Source: an uncultured Rhodospirillales bacterium
GTDB lineage: Bacteria > Pseudomonadota > Alphaproteobacteria > Acetobacterales > Acetobacteraceae
Assembly (NCBI GenBank): GCA_903844135.1
Contig: CAIMSN010000140.1
Location: 1-51,392, forward strand
Length of the DNA: 51,392 nt
Direction: 5' to 3'
Positions within the stretch are counted from its first letter, which is position 1; every line of letters begins with the position of its first letter. Below are positions 1 through 6,678 of the stretch, one piece after another. The notes below the pieces were generated by a model. It was not told where the DNA came from. It ran no database searches and saw only the letters and a program-made list of their open reading frames with translations. A program made the translations under genes and the position numbers.

Positions 1-39
1 CGCTGGCGCCACGTCCTGACGAGTCTGGAGAAAGCCTGA
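1..39 (+). CDS. 3' end of an upstream gene (partial)
   Basis: The first 36 bases read as twelve open codons ending RWRHVLTSLEKA, followed by TGA at 37-39. This stop overlaps the ATG of the amidotransferase gene in a TGATG junction, the usual sign of translational coupling. The fragment is too short to name. It suggests only that the amidotransferase is not the first gene of its operon. Confidence 0.4.
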   Translation, partial: RWRHVLTSLEKA

Positions 40-1802
40 TGTGCGGAATCGCTGGATTCGCGCTCGCGCCGGGCGCTGCGCGGAGCGGGTTCGACGGGGC
101 GGGTCTGACCGCGCTGGTGCGGGCGCTGGCGCATCGCGGGCCGGACGGGGCAGGGCACAGCATGGTCGGCCGTGTCGGCCTGGTGCATACGAGGCTTGCG
201 ATCATCGATCTCGATGGCGGCGACCAGCCTTTGTTCGCCGGAGCGGCTGCGCTGATCGCCAACGGCGAGATCTACAACGACCTCGCGCTGCGCGCCTCGC
301 TGCCGGAAGTTCGTTTTGCCACCGGGAGCGATTGCGAACCGCCCCTGCATCTGTGGCTGCGCGACGGGCAGCGCTACGTCGACAGCCTGCGTGGCATGTA
401 TGCGATCGCGATCCACGAGCGCGGCACCCACACGCTGACGCTGTCGCGCGATCCGTTCGGCATCAAGCCGCTCTATGTCGCGGAGGCCGAGGATGGGATC
501 GCCTTCGCGTCTGAGCCGCAGGCGCTTCTGTCGGCCGGTCTGGTCGAGCGGCGGCTGCGCGGCGAGGCGCGCGACGAGCTGCTGCAGCTTCAGTTCACCA
601 CCGGGCGCGACACGATCTTCCAGGGCATTCGCCGCGTGCTCCCCGGCGAGACGTTGCACGTCGCCAACGGGCGGGTCATCGATCGCAGCAGGATCCCGGC
701 CTTTGCCGAGGGACCGGCCGAGGCGATCGGCGAGACCGAGGCGCTGGCCAGGCTGGATCGCGCGCTGGAGGAGAGCGTGTCGCTGCATCAGCGCGCCGAT
801 GTCCCGTACGGCATGTTCCTGTCCGGCGGCATCGACAGCGCCGCGGTGCTGCGGATGATGTCGCGGCTCGGCCGGTCGCGGGTGCAGGCCTTCACCGCCG
901 CGTTCGACGTGCCGGAAGCGGCCGACGAGAGCGCGCAGGCGGCGGTGCTGGCCAAGGCCGCCGGCGCGCATCACGAGGTGCTGCGCATCGACGAGGCGAT
1001 GGTCTGGCGGCACCTGCCGGACATCGTCGCCAGCATCGACGATCCCGTGGCCGACTACGCGATCATCCCGAGCTGGCTGCTGGCCAGGCGGGCGCGGCGC
1101 GACGTGAAGGTGATCCTGAGCGGCGAGGGCGGCGACGAGCTGTTCGCCGGCTACGGGCGCTATCGCAGCGCGATGCGGCCCTGGTGGATGGGCGGCCGGC
1201 CGATGCGCCGTCGCGGCACCTTCGACGGTCTCGGCGTGCTGCGCGGGTCGGGGCGCGCCTGGCGCAGCGGCATCGCCGCCACCGAGCTCAACAATGCCGG
1301 CGGGCGCTCGCGTCTCGCCGCGGCGCAGGCGTCGGACATGACCGAATGGCTGCCGCACGACCTGCTGCTGAAGCTGGATCGCTGCCTGATGGCGCATGGC
1401 ATCGAGGGCCGTACGCCGCTGCTCGATCCGGTGGTGGCCGAAGCGGCGTTCCGCCTGCCGGACCACCTGAAGGTGCGTCGCGGCATGGGCAAGTGGCTGC
1501 TGCGTCGCTGGCTGGAGACGCAGATGCCGGAAGCGCGGCCATTCGCGCCGAAGCAGGGCTTCACGGTGCCGGTGGGCGCGTGGATCGCCGCGCAGGGCGA
1601 CCGTCTCGGGCCGCTGGTGGCGGCGCAGGAGGGGGTGGCGGAGATCGCCTCGCCGGACCGGGTGCACGCACTGTTCCGCAACGCCGCCGGCCGGCGCGAA
1701 CAGCATGCCGCCTGGACGCTGCTGTTCTATGCGCTGTGGCACCGCACCCACATCCAGGCGCGCCTGCCGGCGGGCGACGTATTCGAGACGCTGTCGGCCT
1801 AG
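39..1802 (+). CDS. asnB: Asparagine synthetase (glutamine-hydrolysing)-like amidotransferase
   Basis: This 587-aa protein has the two-domain plan of class II glutamine amidotransferases joined to an AsnB synthetase domain. The N-terminal nucleophile is Cys2 (MCGIAGF). The glutaminase domain (about 1-200) carries HRGPDG, the NGEIYN motif (75-80) and RDPFGIKPLY. The synthetase domain has the ATP pyrophosphatase loop SGGIDS at 262-267, and SGEGGDELFAGYGRY is visible further on. The family takes ammonia from glutamine and transfers it to an adenylylated carboxylate, usually aspartate. Some paralogues instead amidate sugars or peptides in polysaccharide clusters. The start must be this ATG because Cys2 is catalytic. 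It overlaps the preceding gene's stop, so that lost gene probably shares its pathway. Whether it makes free asparagine or modifies a glycan or peptide cannot be decided here. Confidence 0.85.
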   Translation: MCGIAGFALAPGAARSGFDGAGLTALVRALAHRGPDGAGHSMVGRVGLVHTRLAIIDLDGGDQPLFAGAAALIANGEIYNDLALRASLPEVRFATGSDCEPPLHLWLRDGQRYVDSLRGMYAIAIHERGTHTLTLSRDPFGIKPLYVAEAEDGIAFASEPQALLSAGLVERRLRGEARDELLQLQFTTGRDTIFQGIRRVLPGETLHVANGRVIDRSRIPAFAEGPAEAIGETEALARLDRALEESVSLHQRADVPYGMFLSGGIDSAAVLRMMSRLGRSRVQAFTAAFDVPEAADESAQAAVLAKAAGAHHEVLRIDEAMVWRHLPDIVASIDDPVADYAIIPSWLLARRARRDVKVILSGEGGDELFAGYGRYRSAMRPWWMGGRPMRRRGTFDGLGVLRGSGRAWRSGIAATELNNAGGRSRLAAAQASDMTEWLPHDLLLKLDRCLMAHGIEGRTPLLDPVVAEAAFRLPDHLKVRRGMGKWLLRRWLETQMPEARPFAPKQGFTVPVGAWIAAQGDRLGPLVAAQEGVAEIASPDRVHALFRNAAGRREQHAAWTLLFYALWHRTHIQARLPAGDVFETLSA

Positions 1803-1916
1803 CGTCGAGGTCGGGCGGGCGATGGTCCGCTCCGGTTTGTCCCGTGTCCTGGCTGTGATGCATCGTGATTTCCGACCGTATGCGGGCCGTGAGCGGTTTC
1901 CACCCTCGACCGTCGG

Positions 1917-2300
1917 TCACCAGACCCGGGTGACCACCCCATCGAAGACGCGGTCGGCGGAGACCAGTGGAAGATTGGCGTGCATCGCCGTCGCGGCCAG
2001 GAGCCGGTCGAACGGGTCGCGGTGCGGCCAGCGCAGCAGGCCGGCGGCGAGACAGATCGCCGGATCGAACGGGGCAGGACGGCCGCCCTGACGGTCGAGC
2101 AGGGCGATCAGATCGGCGACGAACGGCTCCATCTCCGGCCATTTGCCGAGACGCACCGTCTGGGCGATCTCGAAGAAGCTGGCCGGGCTGACCAGCACCG
2201 TGCCGGCCTCGGCGATCGCGGTGCGGGCCTGGCCGGACAGGCGCTGGTCGTCGGCGAGGCTCCAGACCCAGCTATGGGTATCGAGCAGGATTGCCGTCAA
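1917..2300 (-). CDS. vapC: PIN-domain toxin, VapC family
   Basis: This is a 127-aa single PIN domain, the usual length for a VapC toxin. The acidic residues expected for Mg-dependent RNA cleavage are visible: Asp7 in LLDTH, Glu44 in FFEIAQ, Asp95 and Asp98 in DPFDRLLAATA, and Asp116 and Asp120 in SADRVFD. Its ATG overlaps the TGA of the preceding antitoxin gene by four bases, so translation is coupled and the antitoxin is made first. VapC toxins cleave tRNA or rRNA and are held inactive by the partner. The target of this one is unknown. Confidence 0.88.
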   Translation of the reverse strand: MTAILLDTHSWVWSLADDQRLSGQARTAIAEAGTVLVSPASFFEIAQTVRLGKWPEMEPFVADLIALLDRQGGRPAPFDPAICLAAGLLRWPHRDPFDRLLAATAMHANLPLVSADRVFDGVVTRVW

Positions 2301-2530
2301 GGCGTCCCTTCCCAGAGGTCCAGTTCGGCCGCTTCCATGGGGTCGAGGAAATCAGGCGCCGTGCCGAGCTGACCCGTCAGCAGGCCGATGCGGAACGCGC
2401 CTTGGCGGATCGGCGCGAGGCGCACCACCGGCCTGCCCCCCTTGGCGATGACGATCTCCTCGCCGCCCATGGCAGCCTCGATGAGTTTCGAGAGATTGGT
2501 CTTGGCGGCGTGGATGCTGACCTGCTGCAT
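2297..2530 (-). CDS. Phd/YefM-type antitoxin of the first toxin-antitoxin pair
   Basis: This 77-aa protein starts MQQVSIHAAKTNLSKLIEAA, the typical opening of Phd/YefM DNA-binding antitoxins. It continues with GGEEIVIAKGGRPVVRLAP, the strand-rich dimer core. The C-terminal half should wrap around the toxin. I chose the ATG at 2530 over one 42 bases upstream because a GGAGG ribosome-binding site sits at the right distance (complement of 2535-2540), and because the family begins here. The protein should neutralise the overlapping PIN toxin and repress its own promoter, as the family generally does. A promoter-like sequence and a 10-bp palindrome lie just upstream. Confidence 0.85.
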   Translation of the reverse strand: MQQVSIHAAKTNLSKLIEAAMGGEEIVIAKGGRPVVRLAPIRQGAFRIGLLTGQLGTAPDFLDPMEAAELDLWEGTP

Positions 2531-2551
2531 AAGCGCCTCCGTCAGGCATAA

Positions 2552-2580
2552 AAATTGTGCGGAAGACATCACTTAGTCAA
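2552..2580 (-). promoter_or_regulatory. Candidate promoter of the first toxin-antitoxin operon
   Basis: On the minus strand TTGACT (2575-2580) is followed after 17 bases by CAATTT (2552-2557), about 22 bases before the antitoxin ATG. The -35 match is good and the -10 match is weak. Spacing and position suit a sigma-70 promoter. This is inference from sequence only. Confidence 0.4.
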
Positions 2581-2590
2581 GTTAGCTAAC
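2581..2590. promoter_or_regulatory. 10-bp perfect palindrome at the toxin-antitoxin promoter
   Basis: GTTAGCTAAC is its own reverse complement and directly abuts the candidate -35 hexamer of the antitoxin promoter. Phd-type antitoxins repress their own promoters through short palindromes, so this could be the operator. It is short enough to occur by chance. Confidence 0.3.
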
Positions 2591-2613
2591 AGCGATTGAA
2601 CAGGACGCATGCC

Positions 2614-2964
2614 ATGGGAGACATCGTGATCGTGGCCTATCGGCCGAAACCTGGATGCGAGGCGGCGCTCGCGGCGCTGGCGACGACCCATCTGCCGATC
2701 CTGCGTCGGCTCGGCTTCGTCACCGATCGGCCGGAGATCCTGATGCGCGGCGAGAACGGCGTCGTCGTGGAGGTGTTCGAATGGAAGCAGGGCGCGACCG
2801 CGCGGGCGCACGCGCATCCGGAGGTGCTGGCACTGTGGGAGCGCTACGCGGCGGTCTGCGACTACGTGCCGCTGTCGACGCTGCCCGAGGCGGCGACTTT
2901 GTTCGCGACGTTCGCGCCTCTCCAGGAGCCACTGTCCGCGTCGTCCCCGGTGACGCGGAGGTAA
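2614..2964 (+). CDS. Small dimeric alpha-beta barrel-like protein of unknown function
   Basis: This 116-aa protein starts MGDIVIVAYRPKPG and has the look of a ferredoxin-like alpha-beta barrel (antibiotic monooxygenase/EthD-like superfamily). An N-terminal strand IVIVAYRPKPG is followed by a helix (AALAALATTHLPILRRLG), a strand pair (VVVEVFEWK) and a helix containing HPEVLALWERY. No catalytic residues can be assigned. I prefer the ATG at 2614, with AGGA eight bases upstream, over a TTG at 2596. The last 103 bases overlap the 3' end of the diguanylate cyclase gene on the other strand. Function is unknown; this is a fold-level guess. Confidence 0.6.
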   Translation: MGDIVIVAYRPKPGCEAALAALATTHLPILRRLGFVTDRPEILMRGENGVVVEVFEWKQGATARAHAHPEVLALWERYAAVCDYVPLSTLPEAATLFATFAPLQEPLSASSPVTRR

Positions 2965-4091
2965 CGTCTGTGTACGCCCCTGCCGCTCGCTTTCGCCGCA
3001 TAGAGCGCCGAGTCTGCGCGGCGGTGCAGTGTTTCGATGTCTGTGCCGTCGAAAGGTGCGCAGGCGAACCCGATGCTGGCGCCGACGGTGATGGCAGCAG
3101 TCCCCTCGATGAGATAGGGAGTCGCGGTTATATCCCTGATGATCCGGTCGCAGAGTTCGGCCATGGCGGCTGCCGGGGCATCCTGTATGATGATGACGAA
3201 TTCGTCGCCGCCCAACCTGATGATCAGGTCGGGCCGACGGATGCGGGCGATCAGCCGATCCGCCACCGCGGTCAGCAAGGCGTCTCCGACGTGATGCCCG
3301 AATCGATCGTTCACATCCTTGAATCTGTCGAGATCCAGCGCGATCACGGTCGCGCACGCCGCGCCGAGCCGTCTGTCTCGCTCTACCGCGTGGGCCAGAG
3401 CGCGCCGGTTGAACAGACCGGTCAGCGGGTCTCGCATGGCACGTTGCTGGCTCTCCAACTCTGCCTGCATGGAACTCACCGCAAGAAGCTGGATGTGCTT
3501 GGTCACGCGATATGCCGCGAACAGAAACGGTGGCGTCTCCGGCAACGTGATCAAGAGCCAATGAGTGCCGGAGAGGGCACACCCGGACACGAACGGCAGG
3601 TCCAACAGGAGGACGAGAACGAAGCAGTAGCGTGGTACGGGGTAGTTGCGGCTGCAGACCGGGCCGATCAAGCCAAAGATCTGGATCGTCGAGAGAATCT
3701 CCAGCGCTGTTTGGTGCGTCCGGAGCGCTGAGAACGCGATTGCTCCCTGCAGTGCCACCCACAGCACGCCGAGGACGAGAAAGGCGGTCAGAAGTTGCCT
3801 TTCGTTGGTCTTCGACGCCCGCTTCCATGCTTTCATGACCGACACCCGTATCGCGGTGCACGCCACATCGGCTGTCATGTAGAAGGCAAACAGGGGCCCG
3901 CAATGCATGGCGAGCGCCGCTCCGCTCAGCAGGACGCTGGTCAGCGATCCCATAATGATGACGATGGGATTGGCGAAAAGCTGCGAGAGCAGTTGTTGGC
4001 GAATTTCGGTGGGAATGCTCGAACCTGGATCGACGAGCCAGCGCAGCACAGCACTGTACGGCAGGTGAGAGCGATGATCGTCCTCTGGCAT
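2862..4091 (-). CDS. Membrane-bound diguanylate cyclase (GGDEF domain)
   Basis: This 409-aa protein has about five hydrophobic segments in residues 40-205 followed by a GGDEF domain (about 215-375). The domain begins with DPLTGLFNRR and has an intact GGDEF signature at 294-298, so it should make cyclic di-GMP from two GTP. The product-inhibition site RxxD (Arg285 to Asp288) lies exactly five residues before GGDEF, so feedback control is expected. There is no EAL domain. The membrane region is not a sensor type I recognise. The last 35 or so residues lie beyond the GGDEF fold and are encoded in the overlap with the convergent neighbour. A striking palindrome lies about 110 bases upstream. The ATG at 4091 is preceded by a weak GAGAAG site. 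Confidence 0.88.
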   Translation of the reverse strand: MPEDDHRSHLPYSAVLRWLVDPGSSIPTEIRQQLLSQLFANPIVIIMGSLTSVLLSGAALAMHCGPLFAFYMTADVACTAIRVSVMKAWKRASKTNERQLLTAFLVLGVLWVALQGAIAFSALRTHQTALEILSTIQIFGLIGPVCSRNYPVPRYCFVLVLLLDLPFVSGCALSGTHWLLITLPETPPFLFAAYRVTKHIQLLAVSSMQAELESQQRAMRDPLTGLFNRRALAHAVERDRRLGAACATVIALDLDRFKDVNDRFGHHVGDALLTAVADRLIARIRRPDLIIRLGGDEFVIIIQDAPAAAMAELCDRIIRDITATPYLIEGTAAITVGASIGFACAPFDGTDIETLHRRADSALYAAKASGRGVHRRYLRVTGDDADSGSWRGANVANKVAASGSVDSGT

Positions 4092-4196
4092 CTGCTTCTC
4101 GAAGATTGCCGTCTCTTTGTATATGGAGATTATGAAGGGCTCATTAATCCGCCTGCCGAAGAGAACGTCTCCAGGCGCGATGACACGGGCACGATG

Positions 4197-4213
4197 TTAC
4201 ATCACTGATGTAA
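4197..4213. promoter_or_regulatory. 17-bp palindrome upstream of the diguanylate cyclase gene
   Basis: TTACATCA-C-TGATGTAA has perfect 8-bp arms around one central base. It lies in the 196-bp gap between the DUF2252 gene and the GGDEF gene, 106-122 bases before the GGDEF start codon. The dyad is typical in size for a dimeric repressor or activator site. It has no following T-run, so it is a poor terminator. The cognate regulator is not evident. Confidence 0.45.
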
Positions 4214-4287
4214 GTCGCTGCCTGGGGGAGCGATTATTGGACTATAGAGCCTCGAATGTTCGACCAACTCCGCCGGCAGGCTACGCT

Positions 4288-5490
4288 TCAGTCGGCCTGC
4301 GCCAGCGCATAGCGGCGGCAATGATCGAGATAGGCGGCCTCGTGGGTCGCGACCAGTTCGACGACGCTGTTCCACAGCCAGGACGGCGCCTCCAGCGCAC
4401 GCGAGCGATTGCGGCCCAGCGCCGCGCGCCAGCTCCCGCGATCGGACCGGTCGAGCTGTCTTGCGTGCGCCTTGCCGACCACGTTGGCCAGCGACCAGGC
4501 GACGCCGAGCGCCTCGGCATGATGCAGCCGGTCGAATTCGAGTTTCAGGTCCTGTGGCAGCAGCGCGCGCACGAACACCGGCTTGCCGAGCAGCCGGGTC
4601 GCCAGCATGCGCTCGCCGAGGAACGGCGACAGCGCCCTCGCGCCGGTCACGACGCGCTCGGCATGGCCGCGCGGCATCTCCGCGTCCGGCGCGCGCGGGG
4701 CATGGGCGGCGATCGCCTCCTTGATGTCGATCAGGCAATGGCGCTCCTCGGATCCCTTGCCGATCGCGACCAGCACCGCAAAGCGCAGCCGGCCGAGCGA
4801 ACTGCAGCCCTTCCGCCAGAACGCCGCATCCAGCACCCGGACCGTGGCGTGGTCCGGAACCTCGCGCAGTGCGGTCACCAGGCGGACGATCGGCTCTTCC
4901 GCGAACGCGTCGCGGATCGCCTGGTGCTCCTGGTCGCTGAGCGGCCAGAACCGTTTGCCGAGCGGAATGGTCGGCGACAGGCCTTCGATCCGCTCGTCCG
5001 CCAGATGCTTCCAGGAACGACCCGCCGCCTCGCGCAGCACGCCGCGCACGCTCTTCGGCAGGTCGGCCGGCTTCGGGTCCGCCTCGCCGGCGAACGCCCG
5101 CTCGTAGCCGCGGATCACCTGCTCGATCATCTGCGCGGTGGTGACGCCGGGAAGGGCGGAGCTGCGGGCCGCCATGGCCAGGGACAGGCCGAGCCGGATC
5201 AGATCGTGCGCCGGATTGCCGATCACGGTCTGGTCGAGATCGCGGATCTGGATCGCCAGGCTGCCGGCGGCGCTGGCGACCGGACCGAGATTGCCGACAT
5301 GGCAATCGCCGCAGATCCAACTGGGCGGCCCGTCCGGCAGGCTGGTGCGTTTCAGGTCCTCCAGCCAGTCGTAGAAGCGTTTCGTGCTGCCGCGGACATA
5401 GGCCTGTGCGGAGGCCGCCATCTTGCGGTTCTGTTCCGCGGCAAGCGGTGCGGCGCGTTCGTCGGGGCGGACGGCGTGCTTGTCACTCAT
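4288..5490 (-). CDS. DUF2252 family protein
   Basis: This 400-aa protein matches the DUF2252 family, usually about 400 aa. The family signature is seen in ICGDCHVGNLGPV near residue 60 and RDLDQTVIGNPAHDLIRL shortly after. These segments resemble the catalytic loop and DxD region of aminoglycoside phosphotransferase-type kinases (HGDxHxxN), so a kinase-like fold is likely. No substrate is established. The start at 5490 (MSDKHAVRPDE) is preferred over an upstream ATG because the residues before it look non-conserved. The gene is divergent from a methyltransferase gene 64 bases away. Confidence 0.75.
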   Translation of the reverse strand: MSDKHAVRPDERAAPLAAEQNRKMAASAQAYVRGSTKRFYDWLEDLKRTSLPDGPPSWICGDCHVGNLGPVASAAGSLAIQIRDLDQTVIGNPAHDLIRLGLSLAMAARSSALPGVTTAQMIEQVIRGYERAFAGEADPKPADLPKSVRGVLREAAGRSWKHLADERIEGLSPTIPLGKRFWPLSDQEHQAIRDAFAEEPIVRLVTALREVPDHATVRVLDAAFWRKGCSSLGRLRFAVLVAIGKGSEERHCLIDIKEAIAAHAPRAPDAEMPRGHAERVVTGARALSPFLGERMLATRLLGKPVFVRALLPQDLKLEFDRLHHAEALGVAWSLANVVGKAHARQLDRSDRGSWRAALGRNRSRALEAPSWLWNSVVELVATHEAAYLDHCRRYALAQAD

Positions 5491-5554
5491 TGACACAATC
5501 ATGACAGGACTGCCGCGCGATACAACCTCGACCCCATCCGGACGGACCGCATCG

Positions 5555-6283
5555 ATGACCCAGAACATCTACGACGATCCGGATTTCTTCGCCGGCTACA
5601 GCCAACTGCCGCGATCGGTCGGCGGCCTGGACCAGGCGGCGGAGTGGCCTTCGATGCGCGCGCTGCTGCCGGAGCTCGGCGGCAAGCGCGTGGTCGATCT
5701 CGGCTGCGGCTTCGGCTGGTTCGCGCGCTGGGCACGGGGCCAGGGCGCCGCGTCGGTGCTGGGCATCGACGTATCGGAGACCATGCTCGGGCGGGCCCGT
5801 GCGATGACCCGCGACGGCGGCATCACCTACGTGCGCGCCGATCTGGAAACGCTGGTCCTCGCCGAGAATTGCTTCGATCTCGCCTATAGTTCGCTGGCTC
5901 TGCATTATGCCGAGAATCTCGACGGCGTGGTGTCCGCGGTGCATCGCGCGCTGGTGCCGGGCGGCCATCTGGTGCTGTCGATCGAGCACCCGATCTACAT
6001 GGCCCCGCGAGACCCGGACTGGCGGCAGGATGCGCAGGGACGACGGTTCTGGCCGCTCGACCACTATCTGGTCGAAGGTCCGAGATGCACCAATTGGCTG
6101 GCCGATTGCGTGATCAAGCAGCATCGCACGCTCGGCACCACGCTCAATCGCCTGATCGCCGGCGGGCTGAGCATCACCCATGTCGAGGAATGGGGTCCGA
6201 CCGACGCGCAGCTCGCGGCGCATCCCGACTGGGCCGAGAGCCGCGACCGGCCGATGTTCCTGCTGATCGCGGCGCGTCGCTAG
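5555..6283 (+). CDS. Class I SAM-dependent methyltransferase
   Basis: This 242-aa protein has the glycine-rich SAM-binding motif I VVDLGCGFGW at residues 46-55. Asp in GIDVSETML (motif II region) is followed by RADLETL and a YSSLALHY segment, typical of UbiE/Methyltransf_11-type enzymes acting on small molecules. The start MTQNIYDDPDFF fits many members in which a tyrosine-rich N-terminus precedes the Rossmann fold. The substrate is unknown. Its stop codon interlocks with that of the convergent PIN gene in a CTAG. The gene has no co-directional neighbour nearby, so it is probably monocistronic. Confidence 0.85.
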   Translation: MTQNIYDDPDFFAGYSQLPRSVGGLDQAAEWPSMRALLPELGGKRVVDLGCGFGWFARWARGQGAASVLGIDVSETMLGRARAMTRDGGITYVRADLETLVLAENCFDLAYSSLALHYAENLDGVVSAVHRALVPGGHLVLSIEHPIYMAPRDPDWRQDAQGRRFWPLDHYLVEGPRCTNWLADCVIKQHRTLGTTLNRLIAGGLSITHVEEWGPTDAQLAAHPDWAESRDRPMFLLIAARR

Positions 6284-6678
6284 CGCTGCTCCAGCGCGGC
6301 GGTCAGGTCGGTGTGCGGAAAATCGTCGCCCTCGAACAGCAAGGGCAGATATCGACGTTTCGCGAGCGCGTCGGATGCGCAGTCGCCAAGGTCGAGACCG
6401 GCTCGATGCCTGCCCTTGCCGTAGCGGAGGAACGCGACACGCGCCTCGCTCGCCTGCGCCGGATCCTGCGGCACGATCTCGATCGCCGCCTCGTCGATGA
6501 GGGCATCCAGCTCGGACCAGGCGGACTGGCGGCCCGTCCGTCCGGCCAGGACCATGCTGGTCTCCAGGAAGCCGACCGACGAGCGCAGAATTCCTGCTGA
6601 CGGAGCGACGACGGGAAGACACGCATCGGCTTCCGCCTCGCGGCGCAGGATCGCAACCAGACCGTCATAATGGATCAT
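6280..6678 (-). CDS. Orphan PIN-domain (VapC-like) protein, unusual N-terminus
   Basis: The 132-aa sequence has the C-terminal signature of VapC toxins: RYGKGRHRAGLDLGDCASDALAK followed by PLLFEGDDFPHTD. The acidic set Asp5, Glu39, Asp99 and Asp118/119 is retained. The N-terminus MIHYDGLVAIL appears about two residues shorter than the usual DxSALVAIL pattern, and there is no ribosome-binding site. No VapB or Phd gene lies upstream; the 3' end of the RND pump gene is there instead, overlapping by 14 bases. It is best read as a solitary remnant of a toxin-antitoxin pair whose antitoxin and 5' end were lost at a junction. It could still be expressed by read-through from the pump operon. Confidence 0.6.
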   Translation of the reverse strand: MIHYDGLVAILRREAEADACLPVVAPSAGILRSSVGFLETSMVLAGRTGRQSAWSELDALIDEAAIEIVPQDPAQASEARVAFLRYGKGRHRAGLDLGDCASDALAKRRYLPLLFEGDDFPHTDLTAALEQR

